The notes under the pieces: model-generated
Database searches by the model: none
What the model saw: the letters and a program-made list of their open reading frames with translations, nothing else
What the model was told of the DNA's origin: nothing
In this document: positions 11,441 to 24,229 of the stretch, piece by piece
How positions within the stretch are numbered: position 1 is the stretch's first letter
Layout: each line of letters starts with the position of its first letter
Position numbers and translations under genes: made by a program
NCBI GenBank assembly: GCA_904063045.1
Contig: CAJFCJ010000007.1
Span: 4,495,911-4,559,910, forward strand
Length of the DNA stretch: 64,000 nt
Reading direction: 5' to 3'
DNA from: Dimorphilus gyrociliatus
Taxonomy: Eukaryota > Annelida > Polychaeta > Dinophilidae

Positions 11441-12845
11441 ATGTACTCGAATCTTTCCATTCCGCCAAGGTCTACTGGAAGAAAGAAGCTTGCAGACAGC
11501 GACGAATTACGATTAAACATGAGAAGATCTAGAGATGACGATGAACTTAGTAGCGATGATGGTTAATTTAAAGAAAATTTTCCAAAATATTTTCATAGGA
11601 TTAATTAATGCTTTACTTTATAGAGCTGTTGCAAGGATTCAATTCAACAACCAAAGGAAAAAGTCGATCACCTTACGATGATAGAAGAGGATCGCCGCTC
11701 AGCGTTCAAAATAAGCGCAATTCGTCTAAAAACGCACGCAGTAGTTATTTAGACAAAGGTGATGAAGATGATAGTCTTGGAGGAGGCGTTTTAAATATGA
11801 CTATGAAACAGCCATTAAATAGAAATTTCCTAAAAAGTAGTGGTCGTAAATCACCTACTGGAGATTTGTAAGTCTATATGCCTTTTCATATTTCTGGTGT
11901 ATTAAATATTTTAAGAAGATTATTTAATTGAAATTTAATAGCATCTCTTTTTTTTTCTTTTACTGTATATACAGTATATATGTATATCATATTTATTTAT
12001 TTTTTGATATTTAAGCTCCAAAACGAAAGATTTAGGTAGATGGCAACCACCAAGTTTTTCTGATAGAAATAAAGAAAAAGGTAACTAATATATTGATATA
12101 TAAAATGTAAAATTTGGTTAAATAAACCAAAATAGCAACAATACGTGTGTGTAAATAAGACATTTTAAAAATATATATGCCAATATCTATATCTATATAT
12201 GAATTGATCGATTTTTTTGAAATGATAGATATTTTGCTAAGATTTATTAATCTCTTTGCTTTTAAGCTTTATATACCGTATATACTTTATATTTATTAAA
12301 GAAAAAACAGACCAATAAGTCATAGGATAAACTTAATCAGACCTACAATTTCTCTGATCTCTTATTATATTATATATGTATTTAGACAGGGAAAGGGCAT
12401 CACCGAAATTTGATGATAATTTTGATAGAGGTTAGCAAAAATAATTTATATACAGTATTTATTCTTCACTATTTTTATTTAATTTATTTAAAAAGATAAA
12501 CGTCGAAGAACACCAACAGCTTTAGACTCTTTAGCTGAATCTCCAGTACCAACTCCCAGAAATAGATATAGTCCGAAACCACTAGAAAGGTATATTTTAA
12601 TTATTATAAAATTATAATTTTATGTTATTTATGCTAATTTTAACTTATATATCATGCTTTTTCATTTTAATAATTTTTTCCCTATCTGCTTTACGTTTTA
12701 TTTCTTTTTGTCGTGTTTAACATTTTTCTTCGACAAATCGTCATTGCTACAGAAAATCAAAATATTCAAAATCAAAATCGCAGCCTCAGCCTTCTCCAAG
12801 AAGTGTCAAATCACGAAGGTTTCTTTTCATTTAACATTTTTACTC

Positions 12846-12880
<35 letters not shown>

Positions 12881-15800
12881 AATCATTCTATCTCTAATTG
12901 CTATATTACTGATATATACTCTTATTTAGTTTATGGTCTATGTAACTATCTTTTAACTGACAAAGTAATTATGGAAAATCTTAAAGCATGCAATAGCATT
13001 TTTTCAGGATTATTTTATATTTTGATGAAACTTAACATCTTTTTTCATAAAACGTTAGAGAAGATAACAAGAACAGAAAATCTCCGTTCGATGATAGGAC
13101 TAGGTGGAGTCCGAAAAATGAGTTTGAATCTGATAGAAAGACCTTATTAAGAAAGAGCCCCTTAGACGACAGAATTGATGATAGACGAAGCAGTGCGTTG
13201 ATTTTTACTCTTTCTTCTATCAGCTTAACTAAGCGTTTGTCCATTTTTAGATGGAAGAAGAAGTATAACACCAAAAGATGAAGTGGACTCACGAAAACCC
13301 TTACCTGCAAATCGCTTTGACAGAGGAAGAAAAAGTCCTTTTGGTGCTGAAAATGATAAAGATTTCGGTACGCTAGAATTAATGCAATTATATTTTGTTT
13401 ACAAAAATTCAAGATTAAAAAAAATTATATTATCATTAGATAATAGAAATAGGCGAACACCAAAAGATGAATTTGAGAGAGATAGACCCAAACCTTCATA
13501 TCGAAGCGACAGAGACAGAAAAAGTCCATATGACAAGAAGTCACTAGGTTTGAACAAAGTTCATAACAACCTTTCAGTGCTTCATTATATCTCTAATCTC
13601 TATTTAATAATTTTTTAGCTCAGGATAGTGAAGATGATGATCTAGACTGGGAAAATTATAGAAAGAAGCGACCCGATGATAAGAGATCCTATGATAGGGA
13701 TGATCGTAGAACGCCCAAAGATCATTTTGAAAAGCCTAAGGTACCAAGTCGCATGGATAAAAATAGAAAAAGCCCTCATGGATTAGACAGGGATAATGAT
13801 TATTATGGTAAGATAAGAAAAACCCATTCATTGAAATTTAATAAGTAATTTTTTCAGATAAGAAGAATCAATGGAACGGTCGTGATGACGATGATAACTA
13901 TTATGATCATGGAGGCAGAAACAAACGTGATTTAGACTCAAACGGTAGAGGTAGAAAAACTCATGAAGATTACAGACGAAAACATTCCTTCGGATACGAT
14001 AGCGATGAAGACAAAGACTTTAAGGGTGATAGACGATCGGGTGATGGGACTAGAGACTATAGAGATCGTAAGACACCAGACTTTTCAAGGAGGAAATCAC
14101 CAGTCGACGAAAGAGATCGTAAGACACCAGACTTTTCACGGAGGAAATCACCAGTCGACGAAAGAGATCGAAATAAATCAGACTTCTCAAGACGATCCCC
14201 TTATGATAAGAACGACCGTAAGACACCAGATTTTTCAAGGAGAAAGTCACCAGTAGATAGAAACGACCGTTACCAAGGTACCTATAAAAAACACTTTGCT
14301 TTATTTGTCTAAAACCCAAAATTTCACAAACAGATGAGAGAAGACGATCAATTACACCAAAAAATACGGAAACGTCAAAATATGGCAGGAGAACACCCAA
14401 AAACGATAGAGATGATGACAAAGACGAAACTAGATTCCCAAATGGTATAAATATTAAAAATATCCTATTTTGGCAAAACATAATTATTGCGTTTGCTTAA
14501 CGCAGAGAGACGGAAGTCTTCAGTATTTGATTTTATGGACGACGATAAAAAATCACCAAAACCAACAAGAAGAAAGAGTATCGAAACTACTGAAAAAAAA
14601 TTTCAACCAAGAGTACCAAAAAGGTTTGTTTATCTTCATAAAAGTTAGTTTTAGTATGATGTATGAACAACGATTAATTAGTCTTATTGAATTTAAATAT
14701 GCAATAAAATTATTCTAGTAATAAGGGTTAGGGTAAGACAACTATTCAATTGTTTATTCTACAGGAATAAGGAAAAGGACAATTTTGGCGATACCGACAA
14801 GGAAACTAGGGATAAGGTATTTATCAATTTGTTATTTAAAATATATCAATTACATTATTATTATCAAACAAGGTTTTATTTAAATAAAATTATAAAAGAA
14901 TCAATAAATCAATGTTAAAAAATTTCAATTCTACTCTATTTCAATCATGTTTCATAGCCAAGACCAGCTCAAAGGAATCCGCAAGCAGACGACAGTTCTA
15001 TTTGTCAAGACTTAGAGCATAGCCCTGTTCCTATTCGAAGAAAATCTCTTGAACAGTAATATAACAATTTATCTATTTATATGTTATAGTTGTTTTTAAA
15101 TTTTTATTTTAATGTCTACCTTTAGGCCTGCTCCTACTCGTACAGCTCATACTGCAAAATCTAAAATGAATAGTACCGCCATAGATTCCGTAGCAGATGC
15201 CCAATTTCAATTCCAACCTATAGATGCCGATGGCGACAAGACGTTTGTTTTAGAATTTAAAATAAATACGTATACTTAGCGAAAATTTATTTTCAAAAGG
15301 CAAGAGAATGTTGAAGATGACGAAAATGAGAAAAAGAAGAAGGTACGAAAGCATAAGCCAATCCCTCGTTATGGAAAAATTTCAGGTTTCATTTCTATAC
15401 TAAATCAATTGTTTAAAGTTAAATCTATATGTAAACGATTTCAGGGTCAAAAACTCTTCCATTAAACACTAATACTGTTGACCTCAGCAGTACTTCATCA
15501 ATTAGAGATGCTGTTTTTAATGAATGGAAGAAAACAAGAGGCAAGGAATATCCATTAAAATTGGCTCAAGAAAAAAAAGAAAGAGAGGAGAAAGAGTTAA
15601 AAGAAATGGAAGAATTAAAGGTTAAGCTATTTCTTTATCTCTTTTTTTCTTAAGTGATTGAACTTGTTGTTTCAATAATTTAGTCTAAAAGAGAAATGGG
15701 TGAAAAGGCGTATCAGCAATGGCTGTTAAACAAAAAGCGTTCAGCTCCAGTCGTTAAAAAGAGAAAAGAAAAGTCAGATGAAGAAAAAAGGCGAGATGAA

Positions 15801-16365
15801 ATGGAAGCAAAAGAAATGAAGCGAAAACAGATGGAAAAAGTTTTCGAGGAATGGAAAAAAGAAAAATTGTATCGTGAAAGAGAAGCTAAAAGAGTAGAAG
15901 AGGATAAGAGAAGAGATGAAGAGAGAAAACAAAGAAAAAAATCGGAAGAGAAGGAAGAGAAGAAAGAAAAATTTGATGTGGACCGATGGTAAGTTACAGT
16001 TGACTAAAAAGCCTAAAGACCTAATATATTTAAATAAGAGATTATTACTATTAGGAAAGAGAAAAAGAAAAGAGAAATAGAAAGAAAGAAGTACGAAGAG
16101 GAACGAAAACAAAGAGAGAAGGAGGAGGAAGAATATCGATTGAATAAGGAAAAAATTGAAAAATCCAATGAGGAGTATGAAGCATGGAGAAAACGCAAGG
16201 TTTAGTTTATTCAATAAATATTCAATATTAGTAAATTAAAAGCATTCCTCACTTTTTCTTGAATAGGAAACTGAGACTAGACGTAAAAGTGCTTCAAGAA
16301 TACAATTTTCTGAAGACAGAGCACCTTTTAGACCGGCATCTTCAACTATACCATTTGGAAGGTAA
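11441..16365 (+). CDS. RKSP-repeat and coiled-coil protein (CCDC181/MAP9-like tail), 21 exons
   Basis: Exons: 11441–11561, 11624–11867, 12016–12080, 12386–12430, 12496–12589, 12753–12818, 13059–13192, 13251–13367, 13440–13547, 13619–13807, 13858–14277, 14334–14444, 14506–14623, 14765–14816, 14958–15055, 15126–15242, 15300–15385, 15445–15620, 15684–15988, 16055–16199, 16267–16365. The N-terminal two thirds is charged and disordered, with many RKSP, RRTPKD and RDRKTP units, candidate proline-directed phosphorylation sites. The C-terminal third is a long Lys/Glu coiled coil with spaced aromatic motifs (VFNEWKK, AYQQWLLNKK, VFEEWKKEK, YEAWRKRK). That spacing resembles the microtubule-associated tails of CCDC181 and MAP9, which is the basis of the tentative name. 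A 54 bp tandem duplication lies in exon 11. Most junctions are phase 1, so exons could be added or lost without breaking the frame. Splicing was read by eye. Confidence 0.75.
12845..12882. repeat. (TCTA)n microsatellite
   Basis: Tandem TCTA/CTAT units occur within an intron of the RKSP-repeat gene, between the exon ending at 12,818 and the one starting at 13,059. Confidence 0.9.
14068..14175 (+). repeat. 54 bp coding tandem repeat (RDRKTPDFSRRKSPVDE)
   Basis: Two nearly identical 54 bp units sit in exon 11 of the RKSP-repeat gene, each encoding about 18 residues with one TP and one SP site. A third, diverged unit follows to about 14,265. This shows recent growth of the phospho-motif array by in-frame duplication. 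Confidence 0.85.
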
Positions 16366-16708
16366 TAGAATTGAATATCAAAGAAGTTAAAATACGTTAT
16401 ATCTAACTCTTTTCCATAATTAAGAATGTCGTCGTTTAAAAATAATCATTAAGAGATTATTTAATTGTTTCTATATATAAAATCTCTATCTTTTTCAATT
16501 AGCAATTCTAAAACAATACTTTACTTATTTTTTATAATAACTAGATCTATTTTTTAATGTACTTTTAAAAAATAACAATAATTAACCAACTTAATTCTCG
16601 ATACCGTCCTTATTCAAGCAAATATACGTTTTGAATACTACTATTTATTTTATTTCTATTGTTAATGTCTTCTATTGGTGTCTACACTTTTTAATTATTT
16701 ATTATATT
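16366..16708. other. 3' flank of RKSP-repeat gene
   Basis: AT-rich spacer between the stop at 16,365 and the start of repeat copy B. It probably contains the 3' UTR. No gene is seen. Confidence 0.5.
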
Positions 16709-18243
16709 ATTATTTAATTCTAATAAATTTATAGAAAAAAGTAAATAATTTGATGTTTGATTGTATTAGAATAGTTAAAAACTTATTAAAGGTTTCTGTT
16801 GATCAACTGGCAATACATTTTCGTTCTCTTTCTACATGTTAAAAGACAGCAATAGTATTAAAGAAACATTTGACTGGCTTAATTATTACCTTAAATATGT
16901 CAACAAACACATACAAATACTTTCTACATTTTTATTGACTAATTATTAAAAGTGAACTCTGAATCTTCTCTTATGAGTATTGTGCCTCTTTTTTTCTAAA
17001 ATTGACAAATTGACAATCCTGCCTTTCGATAGCTTTTCTTATATACCTCGACACTTTCAAAGTGAATATTTTTCTACGAGTTTACCAATTCTTTCAAAAG
17101 GTAGATGTTACACGTTTCACAATTAATTAATGAATCAGGACTATTTGGATACAATGAACATAGTTCTGTTAAACTATTATAAATTACAGCAACACAGGAT
17201 GTGGCTATTTCACAAAAAAATGCACAATTAATAACTGATCGACTCTTCAACTTATCCAGAATTGTTGGTGACGTTGAATCGAACTTCCTTTTCACCAAAA
17301 CATATATTGGACTTTTCTCTATGAAATTCAACGTGATTAATTTGAATATTAAAATATCTATAGAAATTTACCAGGTAATTCTGCTGTTGTTGTTGATGGG
17401 ACGGCTGTTGTTGTTGGAGCGCTTGTCGTTTCTTTAATGACGAAACAGTAAATTAGTATAGTTAGAATATAATAAAACACAACCATAATACTCTGAGTTG
17501 TAGTTTCTTCGAAGAAAAGCTCCGACGGAGTTGTTGGTGCCATTATTGTTGTATCTTCAGTAGTTAGAAATTGTTTTTCCTCAAAATAAACATATTTTTA
17601 TAATAATTAACATCTTTTATATGTTTAAGTGCTATTATTACTTTTTGGCACATAACACCGTTCAAATCAGAGCGATTTTGTTCAACCCAAATTCCATTGG
17701 TTACTCCTCCTTGAGATAGTTTCATTGCAAATGCTTCATCTACCTTGGGTACGTTGCCAGCAAAAAACCAATATAGCAATTTTGTTCCATCGTCGTAACG
17801 ATTGCGTAATATATAGCCATCGTTTGTTTTATTCTCTGAAATGTTTAAGTGTTCTATTTATAGAAGAAGAAAGCAGAGCAAACTTACCAAAGTCTCTAAC
17901 TCCCAACCAGTAACCACTTTTGATATTTGGATTTTGTATCCCTTGTAATAAAGATTGCACGTCGGTATTTTCTATCGCCGACTTTATTCTAACCATTGTA
18001 AGTCCTTTTGCAGAACAAAACGACCTGAAAGTTAATGTACTTGTTAAAATCATTACATCTATCTTCATATTAAACTTACAAAGTATCTTCCCACGTTTTA
18101 CTTATAGATTGATTTATATAGTAGCAAAAATTTCCAAGAGGTCCTTCCCCCCAGCCAGTGGCAGTTGGACATTGGCAATCAATTTGAGGATAGAGATGAC
18201 GAATTAGAAGATAAACCAAGATAAAATTTTTCATCATAATTAA
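16709..18243. repeat. 1.5 kb direct repeat, copy B
   Basis: Second copy of the block at 7,855–9,389. Differences noticed are two near 16,815–16,825, one near 16,941 and one near 18,218. Identity through introns points to a recent duplication or ongoing gene conversion. Confidence 0.95.
17074..18237 (-). CDS. Secreted C-type lectin-like + PAN/apple protein, copy B
   Basis: Same six-exon structure as copy A (18237–18080, 18024–17888, 17835–17642, 17579–17492, 17431–17372, 17318–17074) and the same mature protein as far as can be read. The only coding change seen is in the signal peptide, Ser to Leu (MMKNFILVYLLI), which makes it more hydrophobic. The lectin fold keeps the outer cysteines and WLGVRDF but lacks the canonical WND sugar/Ca2+ motif. 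A Thr-rich linker and a PAN module follow. Upstream DNA beyond 18,244 is unrelated to that of copy A, so expression may differ. All splice sites and the reading frame are intact, so it is not a pseudogene by sequence. Confidence 0.85.
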
Positions 18244-19417
18244 CCGAGTTCCTTGTGAAGACTGAAAGAACGATATTGAGATTCGGCCATTTGTTAATTT
18301 GATAGCATAAGAAGGTTACTTGTGTTTGCGTTTCAGGCTAAGTAATAAAAAGTTATTTTGAGGAATACAGTAACCGTAGGATATTGATCGAAACGTTTTT
18401 GTTTTAAAAGGAAAGGGATCAATTGAAACGATTCAGTTTTTTTTGTCTTAAAAGAACGTTTTAATAGAAATAAAAGTAAATTAAGTAAGCGTTAATTATT
18501 ATAATTGAAACATTTTAAACGAGTTTTATCTGACATTCTTGTAATAATAGAGGATAGAATCTGTTCAACGAACCGGAAGAAATAATTGTATGAAAATCAT
18601 CATCATTTTTTCATTCAAACTATTCAAGATCAATTCGAATTTTATAGAATTTTTATGCAATTTGCGTCTATGTTCAAATTAATTATCTATTTATCTATTT
18701 TGATTTAACAATTTGTAATGTGAAGTTGGTTTGGTACGAAGATAATTTTAGTACTGTTTTACATGAATGAATTTTTTTTATATGTAATAGATGACGACCT
18801 TCGTTCTTACCTGGAAAAGCCGATTCGCTCTAAGAGTGATTAAGAGCAGTCTTGGTGAATCTATTAATGAATTAACTAAGTCTTTTGTATTGTAATTTTT
18901 GTATCAATTTTTTTGTCGTGTTAATGTAGCATTTCATAAGTTTAATGAACTTAAAATTGAAGAACAAAGGGAAAAGTCTTGTATAAAACAATAAAGAATC
19001 AATATAAAATTACTTTAAATTAAGATGTTGTCATAAGTGTAAAACTTAATAGCCTAACAATTGTATTAAATTACATAAAAATACTTTTATTCATTAATGT
19101 CTTCTAAGAGTAATTAATTGATAAAAGTTCTTTTCCTAGTAAGTCTCTATTGAAAGTTGAGCTTGAAAGATTTCAAGGTTTTTTAACCTTTCAACAAGTA
19201 ACTCTCATTAAAGAAAATATAACAATTACTGCTTAAAATATAAATAAAATGTTACATTTAACAGAATCATATTTACCATTCAGTGTATGCCGGCTAAATT
19301 CTCATTTATAAGTAGAATGACGTTAATTTTATTCAAAGGATTTACTTTTATTCGACCAATAGGAATGTTCATAGGCCTTTCTGTTCTTGATACTGGGTAG
19401 CAGACGACGAGGTTAAC
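18244..19417. other. Intergenic between lectin copy B and TMEM53
   Basis: No coding exon is recognised. The region should contain divergent promoters for lectin copy B (-) and TMEM53 (+). It is AT-rich with no notable repeat. Confidence 0.5.
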
Positions 19418-20458
19418 ATGTCGAAGCGAAATATATTAAAAATTACTTTACCTAAAAATAATTTCCCTGTGTCAAATGAATTGAAAAATAAAGAACTAAG
19501 GAAGAGATTAATTGAATTAAATGATCCGCTGATATTAGTAATAGGATGGGCAGGTGGTATAGACAAGTACGTTTCCAAGTATAGCGATATTTGGGAAGAA
19601 AAGAACTGCATCACAGCTAGATATTGTGTATCGGCAGCTGATGGGTTTTCTTCTAAAGATACTGGAACTCTTGCCGCAGCAAACATAGTTGAAGAGTTAC
19701 AAGAACGTTTGGGAGTTGAAAAGCGCCCTGTTCTCATACATTCTTTTAGGTACTTTTCTTATATAAGAATCCTGAGGTCATAAACTGGGTTTCTAAACTA
19801 TCCGACGCCCTTTTTAAAATTTAATTAATATCGTTCAATTAAATAAAAATCAATTTAATAAGATAGTTATATTGTTAAATACTTCATCCATAGCTTGATA
19901 TTAATTAACTTATCTAATAATGAATTTAAATTTTTCAACAGTAATGGCGGAGGATCCATCTACAGACGTTTAGTACAAAATGATAATTACAAGGAATTGA
20001 AAATTATAGGAAGTATTATTGACTCTGCACCTGGTAAAAGGAGATTACTGGGTGGAATAAATGCCGTTAACTCAACTTTAATTGCAATGAACGCACCTTT
20101 ATTATACAGATATGCAAAAGTTGCTGTTTTTATCTTAAGAAGTGTTTTAAAAGCTATTTGGCAAACTTTTTGGGGTAAAGTCGACCATGTTTACAAAGGT
20201 TTAATACATATTCCTGTAAGATGGCCGGAAGGATACATATACAGCGAGAAAGATGATGTCATATACGCTGATGATGTTAGGGAATTTATTGATAACAGAA
20301 AAAGAAAGGCGGGTGGTAGCTTCGATATTGAAACATTACAGTTAAAAGATTCGGATCATGTACAACATTTACGAAAATATCCGATATTGTATAAAGAATT
20401 TTGCTTTAATTTCTTTGATAAAGCCTTTACGATTTATAATCAAAATGCTAAATTATAA
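19418..20458 (+). CDS. TMEM53: TMEM53/DUF829 alpha/beta-hydrolase-like nuclear membrane protein
   Basis: Two exons, 19418–19749 and 19942–20458, joined in phase 2 (HSF|SNGG), about 283 residues and so normal for the family. The family signatures are present: LILVIGWAGGIDKYVSKYS near the start, HSFSNGG with the serine at the nucleophile-elbow position, GSIIDSAPG, a hydrophobic segment (KVAVFILRSVLKAIW), YIYSEKDDVIYADDV with the acidic residue, and a final DSDHVQHLRKYP containing the His. TMEM53 proteins sit in the nuclear envelope/ER and are linked to BMP–SMAD signalling in vertebrates; whether they hydrolyse anything is unsettled. The start codon at 19,418 lies in a weak GTTAACATG context and is the first in frame. 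AATAAATA signals occur just after the stop (about 20,535). Confidence 0.9.
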
Positions 20459-20893
20459 ATATTCTATTAGTAGTAATTAGATCCTTACCTTTCCTTTACA
20501 ATTGAACTTATTTATTGTAAGTTATGTAATTCGATAAATAAATACAGAAATGTGAGAATTTTTCACCAGATGGAGCTATCGTATAGATTTAAAATAGATG
20601 GCAGCACATTAGGAAAGCCGGCAAAAATTAAATGAAAACGAACACCACAATGGTAAAATAGTCTGAGAGCATCTAGAACGACGCTTGAAAAAAGTACTTT
20701 TCGAAAAAAAGAGCTGATTAGATAAGAAAATTTTATGATTATCTGATAAAAATTTGTGAAAGTTAAACAGTATTTGGATTAAGAACGAAGATATACAACT
20801 ACTTTATTTAGATTATCTTACAAGAGGAATACGAATATATTAATATATATTTATAGAAACAAGATATTATACCTGGATGACAAAAAGAACAAA

Positions 20894-23132
20894 ATGAAAA
20901 TTCTATTAGTATATTTATTAATAATTGGTTTACAAGAGATATTTTGTAAGGTGAGTAATTATTACATTAGCAGTAGAATTCATAGAAGAGAAGTTACCTA
21001 TATGTTTGTTATTAATATATAGAAAGGTCTTTGTGAAAGACACACAAATTATTAATAAAAAACATCATGTAAGAAAATTTCTTAAGTAAATATACTTTTC
21101 ATTTGTAGCCCATTCATGGGCAGGAAACTGTTTTTAGCTTATACAACTCCTTCAGTACTCTTCTCTCTCTCTCTCTCTCCCTTCGTCTTATCTTTAATGT
21201 TTGAATATTATATTATAAATACACTATGTATATTGGAAAATATAAGGGAGTGGGAGTAGAGTCTTTGAACGTATGAGATTATAAAAGAAATTTATGTGTA
21301 TTATCAACCGTAGTGCATAGAATTTTTAAAGAAGAATAGAGAAAAAAAAACGGCTCTCTTTTATCCATCCGTTCAAGCTTTTTCTCCTCTTTTATATCTT
21401 TCCCACAAAACTGTTTTATTTGTTGTAAACAATTTTATGTTTGTTCAATGTAAACTTCGACCAACGTCCTCTTTAACCACGAGAGTATTAAGGCAAGAAA
21501 AAGTGAGTTTTCTCTTTCTTATATGTAAATGGCATCTGGCAACTTCTTTTTCTTCTACGGTTCATTAATATTCAAGAGTTTTTTAGAGGGATTTTTCTTT
21601 ATGTCTCGCAACCAATCAAAATGCATTATGGCCCCCCACCTCCGTTTCCTTCCCTTTTTAAGCGTAACCTTTATCGTTTATTTCCACTAACGCCTATTAA
21701 CACCTGGCACTAAAAGAGAGGAGAGAGGTTGAGAGAGTAAAGAGGGCAGACCGTAGGTGGATAGGAGGCGGGTGCAAAAGATAACAAGATAAATTTCATT
21801 TAGATGCAATTTCTTACCTATATATATTAGTTAGTGGGCTAAAACGATTCCTTTTATAAGTTAACCTATTGGACTAAGCTAAATTTCGAATAGTTTTCAA
21901 TAGTAGGAGCTATTCCTATCAGATTTTCGGATTGAATAGACTTTGACATTTCAATTTTTCCGACCATCTCAACCATTAATAGATGTTTTTGTGCGTGAAA
22001 AATTACATACTGACCGTAAGAAATCTCCTTTCTAAGCTCTCTTTCTTCTATTACTAATATCAAGCGTTCGGAAAAATTTTCTTGTTTCCACCTCAGCTTT
22101 AGCTGATCTTACGTAAGACGTTTGTTCAAGAATTTGAACAAATACCTTTTACCTATAGTTCGAGTGTTAATTATCTACAACATATTACGTAACACTTGAT
22201 AATCGATTTCGAATAAGTGGTTAAAATTTTTTCTCATTGAATGTTTATATTATTTATTTAACTAGGTCGAACTACCAAAGTTTAAACAATTAAAACTTCT
22301 TTATCCTGGATACGACCGATTCGGAGGCAATTACAATAACTCTAAAATTAAGAAAACAATAGGTAATCAAGCACCTAAACTGAGAATACACAATACGGCG
22401 TCATTGAGGTTATCTTATACACTTAACCGCTACTCTGGACGACATACAATCGAAAATCCGCCGAGCTATATAGTGGGAAAGAACAGAAAGCGTTATATCT
22501 ACAAAGTAACTGAATTTTCAAAATATCTCTCTGAGAAATATGGAGATCCATTAGTTATTAAGGATGCAAATAAAATAAAAGATCAACAGGGTATATTAAT
22601 AGTTTTCTCAACTGGAAGAAGAAATTACATTGGACTATGGGATTGTGGAAAAGTATTTCAATCAAGAAATATATTTAGAAGGAAGCGTAATATAAGAAAA
22701 ATTGAATTTTGGTCAAGTCCGGGTAAGCTATATTTCTATATTTTATTACTAACTGTTATATCTGAATATATATAGTATAGAATTATACAACGACAGTTAA
22801 CATACTTAATTATTCCATTTTCTTTAAAAACTCAACTTTTTAACCTTTGTTTACAAACATACGAGTACGATTTACTATCATCTGAAATTCTATAGTATAT
22901 TTTAATAATAGTAATAAATAAGCTATTGTATTCTATTATTAAATCCTTTTCGTCATTTTGTTTATTTATTCGATACAATATTAATATATATATATATATA
23001 TATATTGTATAATATACACAATTTGTTAAACATATTATTTTTCTATTTATAGATTCGTTCTGCTTCAAAACAAACAAATCATCAGTCTTTAAAAGGATTC
23101 CCCTTAAATTTGGTAAAGGGAAGAAGGCTTAG
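20894..23132 (+). CDS. Secreted Tae4/Dae4-type amidase homologue lacking catalytic residues
   Basis: Three exons: 20894–20950 (signal peptide MKILLVYLLIIGLQEIFC), 22266–22722 and 23053–23132; 197 residues. The mature protein follows the Tae4 amidase family (T6SS peptidoglycan effectors, with domesticated animal relatives called Dae) from end to end: an early YPGYD/IGN region, RLSYTLNRYSG, RYIYKVTEFSKYL, an EKYGDPLV-like segment, GILIVFS, GLW and a final IEFW. In active members a Cys precedes the RLSYxLN helix and a His stands just before the xxLW strand. Here those positions are Ala64 (codon 22,398–22,400) and Tyr140 (22,626–22,628), and the residue two after the His site is Gly. The protein should not hydrolyse peptidoglycan by the family mechanism. 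The C-terminus is basic. Introns and a signal peptide exclude bacterial contamination. Possible roles are binding of cell-wall fragments or competition with active homologues; both are guesses. TMEM53 lies 436 bp upstream and is unrelated. Confidence 0.75.
20951..22265 (+). other. Intron 1 of the Tae4-like gene
   Basis: A 1.3 kb intron, long for this region, with a CT microsatellite at 21,161–21,181 and purine/pyrimidine-rich stretches (about 21,716–21,780). No coding exon or mobile element is recognised inside. Confidence 0.6.
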
Positions 23133-24229
23133 ATTTCTCATTACTTGTTTTCCCCCTACCACTACTACAGTTCCTCCCATCTACACAACGCTATAGTCTC
23201 GCTTCTAAAACTTGCAAAAATGTTCTCCTTATTTCTTCTTTGTTCTTATGTTTTACAGTTGGCTGTCTAGTCATAAACTTATTATACTGTATTAAATGAA
23301 AATAAGAATAAAATAAGTATCTAGTATTATTAGATGTTATGATAGTAGCGTATATCTTATTTGTTGCTTTCTCTTGCACCAGAGGTCACTGCTGTGACTG
23401 TATTATACCTACATAAGTGAACAAGCAATATTTTAAATTTCTAAAAAAATAAATGAATAATACACTCCTAGCCTGAGTGAGCTAAGATGGCGCCACTTTA
23501 GTTATAGTAGATTTTAGATGTTCAATTTCTCGGAACGAACTTCAGCAAAAGTTTTCAATGTACCTTGCTATATTGGAATTTATCAATTATTACATAAAAT
23601 ATGTAACATGTGTAGTGTGAATAGAAGAAGTGAAGAAGAAAAAGGTTTATTATAGGGATAGAGTTGAAACATACGAAGAAAATAAATCAAAGAGAGAAAC
23701 TGTCCTAGTAGTCATTAAAAGCTAATTACTAATACAGATAGACGAATCTTAAAGTTATATAAAATTCTTTTGAAATTAACATACGACTAGCTGCGGAATA
23801 TATCAGTAGATATAAAGAAAATAAACCTAATTAGCATATTATCCCTTTAATTCTAAGGGAAGAATTTTCGTTTATTATAAGACTCTATTAATTATCGTAA
23901 TTATAGTTTATCTTGGGTTGATATATAATAAAGACTACATTCAATTTAGAATTGTGGAGTACTACGAATGGGGTTTATCTTATTTCTATCTAATTGAATA
24001 ACTAAATAATTAACTGTAATAGTAATAAGATGAAGGGAGGCTCTATTTTTGGCATTTTATATTTTACCTCTTAGGAGCTATTCTAGCAAATACTTAGAAA
24101 ACTTACAAAAGCTTCTCGTGTGGAATTTTATTTATTCGTAAAGAGAAGAACTGATAGGCTCAAACTTGTAATTTTTTTATACATATAAAGAAGGGGAAGT
24201 ATTCATACCTTTATTTATAAGAGAATTTC
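23133..24229. other. Intergenic
   Basis: About 1.1 kb without a recognisable exon between the Tae4-like gene and the Rubicon-homology gene. The frame at 23,191–23,379 has no family features. Confidence 0.5.

Noticed and set aside
15774-16214. Phe/Leu/Ser-rich minus-strand frames
   Set aside because: Antisense of the Lys/Glu coiled-coil exons of the RKSP-repeat gene.
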